This document shows, in pieces, positions 44,422 through 53,779 of a stretch of DNA of 64,000 nucleotides (position 1 is the stretch's first letter; the number at the start of each line of letters is the position of its first letter). This DNA comes from Streptomyces misionensis. GTDB taxonomy: Bacteria > Actinomycetota > Actinomycetes > Streptomycetales > Streptomycetaceae. The position numbers and the translations under genes are program-made. Under the pieces are notes generated by a model. That model had not been told where the DNA came from. It saw only the letters and a program-made list of their open reading frames with translations, and ran no database searches. The stretch is from contig NZ_FNTD01000004.1 in assembly GCF_900104815.1 (NCBI RefSeq), forward strand, positions 6,695,001-6,759,000, written 5' to 3'.

Positions 44422-44484
44422 TCCGGCCCGACCGCCCACGGAGTTCCCCCAGATGAGGCACCACCACCGCCACGGAGCCCGGCC

Positions 44485-45102
44485 ATGAGCTACGAGCCGC
44501 CCCGGCCGGTCCGCGGTCTGCTGCTCACCCCCGAGGACCGGGAGGCCCCCGCCCGGGTCCAGCGGCTGCGCCGGCTCGGCCTCGGGCAGCGCCCCGACGC
44601 CGCGCTGGACGCCTTCGCGGACCACCTCGCCCGACTCGCCGGCGCGCCCTACGCCGTGGTCAACTTCATCGGCGAAAGACGGCAGTTCTTCGCCGGCCTC
44701 AGCGTCCCGGCCACCGCCCCCGTGCCGCGGGCGGCCGGCGGCGGACCGGAGTGCGACCGCACGCTCCCCCGCGACCACGGCTTCTGCCCCCATGTGGTGG
44801 TCCGCCGCAAGGCCCTGGTCCTGGAGGACGTCCGCGACTACCCGCGGTTCGCGGGCAACCCGGTCGTGGACGAGTACGGCATCCGCTCCTATCTCGGCGC
44901 CCCGCTCCTCGACGGCACCGGCATGGCGCTCGGCACCGTGTGCGCCGCCGACGTCGCGCCGCGCGCCTGGGGCCGGGAGGGCCTGGAGACCGTCAAGGCG
45001 CTGGCGCCGACCTCGTCGCCCGCATCGAACGCGGCGCGCGGGACGGACTGCCCCTCTGACGTCCCACGTCGCCGTGGCCGGTGCGGTGTGAAGGAAAGCT
45101 GA
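44485..45102 (+). CDS. GAF-domain protein, apparent frameshift near the 3' end
   Basis: 205 aa as read. A single GAF domain covers about 40-170 (APYAVVNFIGERRQFFAGL ... DHGFCPHVVVRRKALVLEDVRDYPRFAGNPVVDEYGIRSYLGAPLL). It follows the conservon genes and probably belongs to that signalling unit. After VKAL at about 45003 the frame turns into a Ser/Arg/Cys-rich tail (APTSSPASNAARGTDCPS). In the +2 frame the same bases read ADLVARIERGARDGLPL and stop at 45059, which is the normal ending for such proteins. Adding one C to the GCGCCG run would restore it, so either a one-base deletion or a sequencing error is likely. Confidence 0.85.
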   Translation: MSYEPPRPVRGLLLTPEDREAPARVQRLRRLGLGQRPDAALDAFADHLARLAGAPYAVVNFIGERRQFFAGLSVPATAPVPRAAGGGPECDRTLPRDHGFCPHVVVRRKALVLEDVRDYPRFAGNPVVDEYGIRSYLGAPLLDGTGMALGTVCAADVAPRAWGREGLETVKALAPTSSPASNAARGTDCPSDVPRRRGRCGVKES

Positions 45103-45239
45103 GGCGGCGGTTAAGAAAAGCTCGATGGACCCCGGCCCGCGCATACGGCAGATTGCAGGGTGATTTCACACCCCTCTGACCCGGTGCGGGCGCCTTCGGC
45201 ATGCCCGCGTCCGGGACCTCACCCACAGGAGCCGCACGC

Positions 45240-46268
45240 GTGAAGGCGCTGGTCAAGGAGAAGGCGGAGCCCGGGCTCTGGCTGACGGACGTCCCGGAGC
45301 CCCAGATCGGGCCCGGGGACGTGCTGATCAAGGTCCTGCGGACCGGCATCTGCGGCACCGACCTGCACATCAGGGCCTGGGACGGCTGGGCGCAGCAGGC
45401 GATCAAGACCCCGCTGGTGGTCGGGCACGAGTTCGTCGGCGAGGTCGTGGAGACCGGCCGGGACGTCACCGACGTCCAGGTCGGCGACCGGGTCAGCGGC
45501 GAGGGCCACCTGGTGTGCGGCAAGTGCCGCAACTGCCTGGCCGGGCGCCGTCATCTATGCCGGGCCACCGTCGGCCTCGGCGTCGGCCGGGACGGCGCGT
45601 TCGCCGAGTACGTCGCGCTGCCCGCGACCAACGTCTGGGTGCACCGCGTCCCGGTCGACCTGGACGTCGCCGCGATCTTCGACCCGTTCGGCAACGCCGT
45701 GCACACCGCGCTGTCCTTCCCGCTGGTCGGCGAGGACGTCCTGATCACCGGCGCCGGCCCGATCGGCCTGATGGCCGCCGCCGTCGCCCGGCACGCGGGC
45801 GCCCGCAACGTCGTCGTCACCGACGTCAGCGAGGAGCGCCTGGAACTGGCCCGCAAGATCGGCGCGTCCCTCGCCCTGAACGTCTCCACGGCCACGATCG
45901 CCGACGGGCAGCGGGAGCTGGGGCTGCGCGAGGGCTTCGACATCGGCCTGGAGATGTCCGGCCGTCCCGAGGCCATGCGCGACATGATCGCCAACATGAC
46001 GCACGGCGGCCGGATCGCCATGCTCGGCCTGCCCGCGCAGGAGTTCCCGGTCGACTGGGCCCGGATCGTCACCTCCATGATCACCATCAAGGGCATCTAC
46101 GGCCGGGAGATGTTCGAGACCTGGTACGCGATGTCGGTGCTGCTGGAGGGCGGCCTCGACCTCACCCCCGTGATCACCGGACGCTACGGCCACCGCGACT
46201 TCGAGGCGGCCTTCGCGGACGCCGCGAGCGGCAAGGGCGGCAAGGTCATCCTGGACTGGACCGCGTAA
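45240..46268 (+). CDS. tdh: L-threonine 3-dehydrogenase
   Basis: 342 aa, the E. coli length, from a GTG with AGGAG eight bases upstream. This is a zinc-dependent medium-chain dehydrogenase: catalytic zinc ligands Cys38 (GICGTD), His63 and Glu64 (GHEFVGEVV), structural zinc Cys93, 96, 99 and 107, and NAD motif [12 protein letters not shown]. It oxidises threonine to 2-amino-3-oxobutyrate, the substrate of Kbl encoded 29 bases downstream. The 137-base upstream region contains TTAAGAAAAGCTCGATGGACC, which may be regulatory but which I cannot assign. Confidence 0.95.
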   Translation: MKALVKEKAEPGLWLTDVPEPQIGPGDVLIKVLRTGICGTDLHIRAWDGWAQQAIKTPLVVGHEFVGEVVETGRDVTDVQVGDRVSGEGHLVCGKCRNCLAGRRHLCRATVGLGVGRDGAFAEYVALPATNVWVHRVPVDLDVAAIFDPFGNAVHTALSFPLVGEDVLITGAGPIGLMAAAVARHAGARNVVVTDVSEERLELARKIGASLALNVSTATIADGQRELGLREGFDIGLEMSGRPEAMRDMIANMTHGGRIAMLGLPAQEFPVDWARIVTSMITIKGIYGREMFETWYAMSVLLEGGLDLTPVITGRYGHRDFEAAFADAASGKGGKVILDWTA

Positions 46269-46297
46269 GTCACCCGCTTTTCCTAGGAGCTTCAGTC

Positions 46298-47491
<1,194 letters not shown>

Positions 47492-47521
47492 CCAGGGCCT
47501 ACGCCTTGCGATAATCGAGGC

Positions 47522-48427
47522 ATGATCGAGGCACGGCGGCTCCACATCCTCCGTGCGGTGGCCGACCACCGCACGGTCACCGCGGCGGCCGCCGCGCTCT
47601 ACCTCACCCCCTCGGCCGTCTCCCAGCAGCTCACCGCCCTGGAGCAGGAGACCGGCCACCGGCTGGTCGAGCGGGGCGCCAAGGGCGTACGGCTCACCCC
47701 GGCCGGCGAGATCCTGCTCAGCCACACCAACGCGGTCCTCGCCCAGCTGGAGCGCGCCGAGGCCGAGCTGGCGGCCTACGGCTCGGGCGAGGCAGGCACG
47801 GTCACCGTGGCCGCCTTCGCCACCGGCATCGCCCAGGTCGTGGCGCCCGCCGTGGCCCGGCTCGCCCGCACCGCGCCGGGCATACGCATCCGGGTCCAGG
47901 ACGCCGAGGGGGACGCCAGCCTGCCGATGGTCCTGGACCGGCAGGTGGACGTGGCGGTGGCCGTCGAGTACCGGGGCGCACCGCCCGCCGACGACCCCCG
48001 TCTCACCCATGTCCCGCTGTACGCCGAGCCGTTCGACGCCGTGGTGCCCGTCGGCCACCGCCTCGCGGACGCCGCCGAGGTGCCCCTCGCCGAACTGGCC
48101 AAGGATCCCTGGATCGGGCCCTACCCCGGCAACCCCTGCCACGACGTGGTCGTCCTGGCCTGCGAGAGCGCCGGCTTCCAGCCCCGGCTCGAACACTCCT
48201 CCGACGACTTCCGCGCCGTCGTCGCCCTCGCCTCGGCCGACGCGGGCGTGGCCCTCGTGCCCCGCTCCGCCCTGCGCGGCATGGACCTCACCGACGTGAT
48301 CGTCCGCCCGGTCGACGGTGTCGCCCCCACCCGCCGGGTCTTCGCCGCCGTGCGCCGGGGCGCGGAGGGGCATCCGCTGATCCGCCCGGTGCTTCATGCG
48401 CTGGGCCGGGCGGCGGACGGCACCTGA
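47522..48427 (+). CDS. LysR-family transcriptional regulator
   Basis: 301 aa. The N-terminal winged helix reads IEARRLHILRAVADHRTVTAAAAALYLTPSAVSQQLTALE, and the effector domain starts at about 90 (AGTVTVAAFATGIAQVVAPAV). It follows tdh-kbl closely on the same strand, so it may be co-transcribed and control threonine use; LysR regulators are more often divergent from their targets, so the link is only positional. The C-terminal half shows the usual two-lobed substrate-binding fold (LYAEPFDAVVPVGH). Confidence 0.9.
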   Translation: MIEARRLHILRAVADHRTVTAAAAALYLTPSAVSQQLTALEQETGHRLVERGAKGVRLTPAGEILLSHTNAVLAQLERAEAELAAYGSGEAGTVTVAAFATGIAQVVAPAVARLARTAPGIRIRVQDAEGDASLPMVLDRQVDVAVAVEYRGAPPADDPRLTHVPLYAEPFDAVVPVGHRLADAAEVPLAELAKDPWIGPYPGNPCHDVVVLACESAGFQPRLEHSSDDFRAVVALASADAGVALVPRSALRGMDLTDVIVRPVDGVAPTRRVFAAVRRGAEGHPLIRPVLHALGRAADGT

Positions 48428-48487
48428 CGCACCGGACCCGGCGGACGGGCCGCCCGGCTGTCAGTGGCGGGGGCTACGGTGCGGAGC

Positions 48488-48847
48488 ATGCCGGACGCAG
48501 CTGATGTACGCCGTATCGCCCTGTCCCTGCCGGACACCTCGGAGAAGGCCGCGTGGCACATGCCCACGTTCCGGGTCGGCGGGAAGATGTTCGCGACCCT
48601 GCCCGAGGACGAGACGTCCGTCGCCGTGCGCTGCCCCAAGGAGGAGCGGGACGAACTGGTGCTGGCGGAGCCGGAGAAGTTCTGGATCGCCGGGCACGAG
48701 GCGCAGTTCGCCTGGATCAGGGCGCGGCTCGCGGCGCTGGAGGACGAGGCCGAACTGCGGGACATCCTCGCCGACTCCTGGCGCCAGGCCGCCCCGCCCC
48801 GACTCCTGGACGCCCACCCGGAGTTGGGCCTGCCGCCCACCCCTTGA
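48488..48847 (+). CDS. MmcQ/YjbR-family protein
   Basis: 119 aa from the ATG at 48488. It starts DAADVRRIALSLPDTSEKAAWHMPTFRVGGKMFAT, the typical opening of MmcQ/YjbR proteins, which have a double-wing DNA-binding-like fold but no settled function. It lies between the LysR gene and an MFS transporter with 60-70 base gaps. There is no clear link to either neighbour. Confidence 0.85.
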   Translation: MPDAADVRRIALSLPDTSEKAAWHMPTFRVGGKMFATLPEDETSVAVRCPKEERDELVLAEPEKFWIAGHEAQFAWIRARLAALEDEAELRDILADSWRQAAPPRLLDAHPELGLPPTP

Positions 48848-48917
48848 AATATCGGTGGGCGCGGCGGCCGGCGCCGTGGCATGATCCCGCGCGGACCGAC
48901 ACGGGGAGGGAGCCGGG

Positions 48918-50228
48918 ATGACGGGAACGCGCTCACGACGGCGCGCACGCACGTCGGCCGGGACGGAAGCCGGCCTCCGCACCGGCGCGGGCTCCGTCTG
49001 GTCGCGGGACTTCGGCCTCTTCTTCGCCGCCCGGGCCGCCGCCCGCCTCGGGGACACGATGCTGCCCGTGGCGCTCGCCGCCGGCCTGCTCGAACACGGC
49101 TACGGCGCGGGGGCGGTGGGACTCGCCATGGCGGCGTCGACCGCGTCCTTCGCCGGTCTCGTCGTCTTCGGCGGGGTGATCGCCGACCGGTTCAGCACCC
49201 GCCGGCTGATGATCGGCGCCGATCTGGTGCGGGTCGTCACCCAGTCCCTCGCCGCGGTCATGTTCTTCACCGGCCATGTGCTGCTGTGGCAGCTCTGCGC
49301 CATCGGCTTCGTCAACGGCGTGGCCAGCGCCGTCTTCCAGCCCGGCGTGGCCAGCACGGTGCCCCGGCTGTCCGCCGACGTCCAGGGCGCCAACGGCGCG
49401 ATCCGGATCGCCGAGTCCGTCGCCCAGCTCGCCGGCCCGGCCGTCGCGGGACTCCTCGTCGGCTTCGCCTCGCCCGGCGGCGTGTTCGCCGCGCACGCCG
49501 GGACGTACGCCGTCAGCGCCCTGTGCCTGCTGCTGCTCCGGCTGCCCCCGCTGTCCCCGGACGCGCTCGCCGCCACCGGCCGCGGCATGCGCGCCTTCCG
49601 GGCCGATCTGGTGCAGGGCTGGCGGGAGTTCAGGTCCCGGAGCTGGCTGTGGGGCGTGATCGCCATCTGGGGGCTGTACATGATCGCCGTGTCCGGTCCG
49701 ACCACCCCGCTGGTGGCGACCGAGGTGGTCCAGCACCACGGCCCGCGCGCCTACGGCCTGATCAACTCGGCCCTCGGCGGGGGCACCGTCGTCGGCGGTC
49801 TGCTCGCCCTGCGGCTGCGTCCGCGCCGGATGCTCAGGGCGGGCGCGTTCTCGCTGTTCCTCTTCTTCGGCTTCCCGGGCGCCGTGGGCCTCGGGCTCGG
49901 CGTGCCGGCCGTGGCGGCGGGGGCGGCGCTGGCCGGGGCAGGGCTGTCCTTCTGGAGCGTCATGTGGGCGACCACCGTGCAGACGCAGGTCCCGTCCGAC
50001 GTCCTCAACCGCATCCACGCCTACGACGTGGCCGGCTCCCTCGCCATGATGCCGGTCGGCCAGGCCATCGCGGGCCCGGCGGCCGACGCGCTGGGCGCCT
50101 CGCACGTCCTGCTGGTCTCCGCCGCGACCAGCCTGGTCGTCGTCGTCTTCCTGCTCGCCGTCCCCGCGATACGCGGCCTGGTGCGGGCGGACGCGAACCC
50201 GGCACCGGCCCTCGCACCCGGACCCTAG
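48918..50228 (+). CDS. MFS efflux transporter
   Basis: 436 aa; GGGAGGGAG lies six bases before the ATG. Twelve hydrophobic helices follow an Arg-rich cytoplasmic N-terminus, with a loop 2-3 motif FGGVIADRFSTRRLM and FNGVASAVFQPG in helix 4, as in the macrolide-efflux (MefA-like) branch. It probably exports a small hydrophobic compound by proton antiport; the substrate is unknown. The C-terminal residues ADANPAPALAPGP are encoded by a 27-base tandem duplication that crosses the stop codon. Confidence 0.88.
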   Translation: MTGTRSRRRARTSAGTEAGLRTGAGSVWSRDFGLFFAARAAARLGDTMLPVALAAGLLEHGYGAGAVGLAMAASTASFAGLVVFGGVIADRFSTRRLMIGADLVRVVTQSLAAVMFFTGHVLLWQLCAIGFVNGVASAVFQPGVASTVPRLSADVQGANGAIRIAESVAQLAGPAVAGLLVGFASPGGVFAAHAGTYAVSALCLLLLRLPPLSPDALAATGRGMRAFRADLVQGWREFRSRSWLWGVIAIWGLYMIAVSGPTTPLVATEVVQHHGPRAYGLINSALGGGTVVGGLLALRLRPRRMLRAGAFSLFLFFGFPGAVGLGLGVPAVAAGAALAGAGLSFWSVMWATTVQTQVPSDVLNRIHAYDVAGSLAMMPVGQAIAGPAADALGASHVLLVSAATSLVVVVFLLAVPAIRGLVRADANPAPALAPGP

Positions 50229-50248
50229 GCACCGGCCCTCGCACCCGG
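50201..50248. repeat. 27-base-period tandem duplication across the MFS stop codon
   Basis: GGCACCGGCCCTCGCACCCGG occurs at 50201-50221 and 50228-50248. The stop TAG lies in the spacer. A third related stretch CACCCGGGCCGCGG recurs at about 50242 and 50271. It looks like slippage between the convergent genes. Confidence 0.85.
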
Positions 50249-50265
50249 GCCGCGGGCACCCGCGC

Positions 50266-51189
50266 TCACACCCGGGCCGCGGCTTCCCGCCCGGCCCCCA
50301 GGAATCCGTCGATCCGCTCCCGCAGACCGCGCGCGTCCAGGCCGTGGGCGGCGGAGTGCTCCTCGACCGTGCCGTACCGGCGCAGCTCGCGGCGGCCCAC
50401 GCCGAGGCCGAGGACGCGGTGCGGACGGTCGGACAGGGCGTCGTTCACCGCGGCCGTCGACGTTCCGGCGAGATACGGCTCGACCAGGACCACGTCCGTG
50501 CCCGCCGCCTCGGTGGCCCGGCGCAGCGCCGGGACGTCGAGGGGCCGTACGGTCGTCGCGTACAGGACGGTCACGTCCAGGTCCCGCGTGGCGTCGAGCA
50601 CCGCGTCCAGCAGCGGCCCGACGGCGATCACCACGCCGGAGCGGCCCTCGCGCACGGTGACGAGGCGCGCGCCGTCGACCGGCCGCGCCTGCCGGTTGGA
50701 CTGCACGGACAGCCGTACGTACACCCGGTCGTCGCCCGCGGCGACCGCGTGGCGCAGCAGGGTCTCGGCCTCGTCGGGGTGGCCCGGCACATGGACGGTC
50801 CAGCCGTCCAGGGTGTCCAGCAGCGCCACGTCGCCCGGAGCCATGTGGGTGAACCCGCCGGCCGGCCAGTCGTAGGAGGCGGCGGCGCTGACCAGGACCG
50901 CTCCGGTGCCCTGGTGCCCGAAGTCCAGTTTGACCTGTTCGAAGGGCCGCTCCACCAGAAAGCTGGCGAAGGTGTGCACGACGGGCCGCAGCCCGGTGAG
51001 CGCCAGCCCGGCGGCCGCCCCCACCAGCAGCTGCTCCCGGATGCCCACGTTGATCACCCGGTCGGGATGCCGGGCCATGGTGTCGTGGAAGGCGTCCTTG
51101 CCGATCTCGGCGAGGACGACCGCGACCCGCGGGTCCTCGTCCAGGAGGCGGGAGACGACGGGAGCGAAACGGTCGCGCATGGTGTCCAT
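50266..51189 (-). CDS. Transketolase, C-terminal subunit
   Basis: 307 aa from the ATG at 51189; an ATG three codons later is possible. The pyrimidine-binding domain (VVLAEIGKDAFHDTMARHPDRVINVGIREQLLVGAAAGLALTG) has the catalytic Glu in GIREQ, and the C-terminal domain ends with YGTVEEHSAAHGLD. It must pair with the N-terminal subunit encoded 68 bases upstream to form a complete TPP enzyme. Such split transketolases in Streptomyces often serve a dedicated pathway rather than the pentose phosphate cycle; none is evident here. Confidence 0.88.
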   Translation of the reverse strand: MDTMRDRFAPVVSRLLDEDPRVAVVLAEIGKDAFHDTMARHPDRVINVGIREQLLVGAAAGLALTGLRPVVHTFASFLVERPFEQVKLDFGHQGTGAVLVSAAASYDWPAGGFTHMAPGDVALLDTLDGWTVHVPGHPDEAETLLRHAVAAGDDRVYVRLSVQSNRQARPVDGARLVTVREGRSGVVIAVGPLLDAVLDATRDLDVTVLYATTVRPLDVPALRRATEAAGTDVVLVEPYLAGTSTAAVNDALSDRPHRVLGLGVGRRELRRYGTVEEHSAAHGLDARGLRERIDGFLGAGREAAARV

Positions 51190-51257
51190 GGAGATGTCGC
51201 CCTTTCGGGGTGCTTCGGAAGGTGGTGGCGGGCCGGCGCCTGTCGCCGGGCCCCGGC

Positions 51258-51965
51258 TCAGGCGTTCTTCGGCTCCACCCGGGCGACGACCGCGTGCGGC
51301 CGTCCCGGGTGCGGGGCGGTGAAGGCGTCGTACAGGGCCGCGTGGTCGCGCCCGTCGACGGTCACCGCGGACCAGCCCGCGGCCTCGAACCGGGCGGCGA
51401 TCCCGCCGGGCCGGGCGTGGCTGGCGGAGGCGTTGTCCACCACCACGGTGTGCAGCCTCTCCAGTGCGGCGGGCCCGGCGAAGGCGATGGCCTCGTGATT
51501 GCTGCCCTCGTCCAGCTCGGCGTCCCCGATCAGCACCCAGACCGCCGGATCGGTGAGGCCCTGGGCCTTGAGGCCCAGCGCGGTGCCCACCGCGATGGGC
51601 AGTCCGTGCCCGAGCGAGCCGCTGCCGATCTCGGCCCCGGGCACCAGCACGCGGTCCGGGTGGTGGCCGAGCGGGGAGTCGTACGCGCCGAACCCGGGCA
51701 GCCAGTCGACCGGCAGGAACCCCTTGGCGGCCAGCACCGCGTAGTACGCCATGGGCCCGTGCCCCTTGCTCAGCAGGAACCGGTCCCGCTCCGGGTCCGC
51801 GGTCCGTTCCGGCGTGACCCGCAGCACCCGGTCGTACAGCACCCACAGCACATCGAGCGTGGAGGTGGCAGCCGGGCCGTGCTTCTCGTCCCCGGTCATC
51901 AGACCCATCAGTCCGGTCAGGTCGTCGTAGCCGTGGGCGCGGTGGTCGCGCGCTGTGATCGTCAT
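51258..51965 (-). CDS. Transketolase, N-terminal TPP-binding subunit
   Basis: 235 aa. SKGHGPMAYYAVLAAKG and GSLGHGLPIAVGTALG are the transketolase N-terminal landmarks, and the TPP/Mg motif is IGDAELDEGSNHEA with VVVDNAS. GDA replaces the common GDG, as in other split enzymes. It is the first gene of a two-gene operon with the C-terminal subunit. Its promoter must lie in the 126 bases shared with the divergent tRNA gene. Confidence 0.88.
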   Translation of the reverse strand: MTITARDHRAHGYDDLTGLMGLMTGDEKHGPAATSTLDVLWVLYDRVLRVTPERTADPERDRFLLSKGHGPMAYYAVLAAKGFLPVDWLPGFGAYDSPLGHHPDRVLVPGAEIGSGSLGHGLPIAVGTALGLKAQGLTDPAVWVLIGDAELDEGSNHEAIAFAGPAALERLHTVVVDNASASHARPGGIAARFEAAGWSAVTVDGRDHAALYDAFTAPHPGRPHAVVARVEPKNA

Positions 51966-52091
51966 GCGTCCCAGCCTGCAACCTCGACCAAGCTTGAGGT
52001 CAACACCGTAAGTCGTGCGCGATCACCGACCCGAGTGCGGTATTGTTTCCCTGCGCGTTTCGCCAGGGGAAACCCCAGGTCAAACGGGCAC

Positions 52092-52165
<74 letters not shown>

Positions 52166-52184
52166 CTCGTGAGAGTCGCAGGTC

Positions 52185-52218
52185 AGGGCCGGTTTCGGAG
52201 GCATCCGAGGCCGGCCCT
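52185..52218 (+). terminator. Hairpin terminator after tRNA-Pro
   Basis: AGGGCCGG (52185-52192) pairs with CCGGCCCT (52211-52218); an inner CGGA/TCCG pair extends the stem. It begins 20 bases after the tRNA. Confidence 0.75.
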
Positions 52219-52229
52219 TGATCGTTCCT

Positions 52230-52319
52230 GGGGACCGGTCGGGGACCGGCGCCCTCGACCGGGGTCGGTCCGGTGTGCCGGAGGTCGTGGCGCCGCAGTC
52301 CCACCCCCGGCGCCTCCAA
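52230..52319 (-). pseudogene. Possible tyrosine-integrase remnant
   Basis: On the minus strand a short open stretch reads GVGLRRHDLRHTGPTPVEG. HDLRHTG is the box II signature of phage and actinomycete-plasmid integrases, and the element pSAM2 is known to insert into a tRNA-Pro gene. The motif lies 107 bases from the tRNA 3' end, where an integrase would sit. Only about 20 residues can be aligned by eye and no recombinase Tyr follows, so chance similarity remains possible. Confidence 0.35.
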
Positions 52320-52428
52320 CGCCTATCCTGTTCCGCGTGGCTGACCCCTGCCCGCGGCAGCTCATCAACTACCTGTCCTTGTGACTGAGTTGTACCCTCC
52401 ACCCGAACAGAACCGTGCCGGGAGCGTC

Positions 52429-53391
52429 ATGGTCCGTCCCTTCGACGTGCATGAGATCTACTCCGACGACCCGGCCGACTCGGTACGGTTCCCGCTGCGG
52501 CGGGCCGGTGGCTCACCGCAGAGTCTCGCCGTCACCTTGCTGGCCGACTACACGCTGCGCACCCGTGCGTCCGTCCCCTCGGCCGCGATCGTCGCGCTCC
52601 TGGGCGAGTTCGGCGTCACTCCGGCCGCGAGCCGAACCGCCATCAGCAGGCTGGCCCGCCGGGGCGTACTGGAGAGCACCCGGAAGGGGCGGCACAGTTC
52701 CTACCGCTTGAGCGGCCCCGCCGCGGTCAACCTCTCCCTCTCGGGCCATTCGATCGTGGCGTTCGCCGAGCGGGCCGAGGAGTGGGACGGTTCGTGGACG
52801 ATCATCGCCTTCTCGCTTCCCGAGGGCCGCAGCGCCGAGCGAAGGGCGCTGCGGGGGCAACTGCGCTGGCTGGGATACGTGCCTCTGTACGACGGGCTGT
52901 GGCTGTCGCCTCGCCCCTTCACGCCGAGGGCACGGGAGGAACTGGCCGCGGTCGGCTCGGGATCGCTGACGGTCTTCCGGGCCCAGCACGTGGAGCTGGA
53001 GCAGACCGTGCGCCGCGATCCGCTGGACGCCTGGGACGTCGCCGCCATCGCCGAGGAGTACGCGTCGTTCATCGACAGGTGGAGTCCGCTGCTGGAGAGG
53101 ATGCGGTGCGGTGAGGTCGGTGGCGTCGAGGCGGTATCCGCTCGTACCGAGGTGATGGACACCTACCGCCGGTTCCACGTCCTGGACCCGCTGCTGCCGA
53201 TGCGCTGCATGCCGCGGGGCTGGCGACGGGCGGAGGTCCGGAACGTCTTCGACGCCGTCTACGACGGGCTCGCGAAGGCGGCCCAGGAGCACGTCCGGGC
53301 GGTGGCGGCGTCGTCCGCGGCGGAGCACGACGGCATCGGCGCGCACACGACGGGCGACCTGCTCGCGGGGGTCTGGCGGGGAGAAGGGTGA
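52429..53391 (+). CDS. PaaX-family transcriptional regulator
   Basis: 320 aa from the ATG at 52429 (GGGAG five bases upstream); a GTG at 52381 would add 16 residues but has no ribosome site. The N-terminal winged helix reads LLADYTLRTRASVPSAAIVALLGEFGVTPAASRTAISRLARRGVLE. The middle and C-terminal domains follow the PaaX pattern (WTIIAFSLPEGRSAERRALRGQLRWLGYVPLYDGLWLSP ... YRRFHVLDPLLP). PaaX represses phenylacetate catabolism in E. coli, but Streptomyces has many paralogues with other targets. It precedes the polysaccharide-degrading island and may control it. Confidence 0.88.
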   Translation: MVRPFDVHEIYSDDPADSVRFPLRRAGGSPQSLAVTLLADYTLRTRASVPSAAIVALLGEFGVTPAASRTAISRLARRGVLESTRKGRHSSYRLSGPAAVNLSLSGHSIVAFAERAEEWDGSWTIIAFSLPEGRSAERRALRGQLRWLGYVPLYDGLWLSPRPFTPRAREELAAVGSGSLTVFRAQHVELEQTVRRDPLDAWDVAAIAEEYASFIDRWSPLLERMRCGEVGGVEAVSARTEVMDTYRRFHVLDPLLPMRCMPRGWRRAEVRNVFDAVYDGLAKAAQEHVRAVAASSAAEHDGIGAHTTGDLLAGVWRGEG

Positions 53392-53779
53392 CGGTGCGTC
53401 GAACACACGGGGTGCCGGGCCCGCCCGCCTGTTGAGCCGGGGTGCCGCCCGGGCCTGGAACGGGCCGTGTGCTAGTGAATTGATTGACGATGCCCAGTCA
53501 ATTGACGCTTTTCTGTCCCGTCGGTACCGTCACTGTCATACAAGCTCGCGCATTGTTGAGCCTCCCGGTGCATCGGTCTCCGGGCGTGGCCGGCACCCCG
53601 GTACGCACCCCGGCGCCGTGGATCCGTGCCCCCTCCGACCAAGAGGCCGCGCGGATCGACCGCACTCGCATCGGTCGCAGTCCGTCGCGCCCGCATCACG
53701 GGCATGCTGAGCGTTCCCCCCGACCGCCGGTTCGTCCGGCGTCCGCCAGGTGCCACCGGCGAACTCCAGGGAGTCAGCT
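53392..53779. other. 388-base noncoding region upstream of the CBM2 esterase
   Basis: No protein-like frame. The left part is AT-richer than the surroundings and carries the candidate promoter and operator at 53497-53530. The remaining ~240 bases would be an unusually long leader, in which I see no known riboswitch. Confidence 0.6.
53497..53530 (+). promoter_or_regulatory. Candidate promoter overlapped by a palindromic operator
   Basis: TTGACG (53502-53507) and TACCGT (53525-53530) are separated by 17 bases, a good sigma-70-type pair. The perfect palindrome GTCAATTGAC (53497-53506) covers the -35, and a second inverted arm ATTGAC lies at 53483-53488. A bound repressor would block polymerase; the nearby PaaX-like protein is one candidate. 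Confidence 0.55.
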
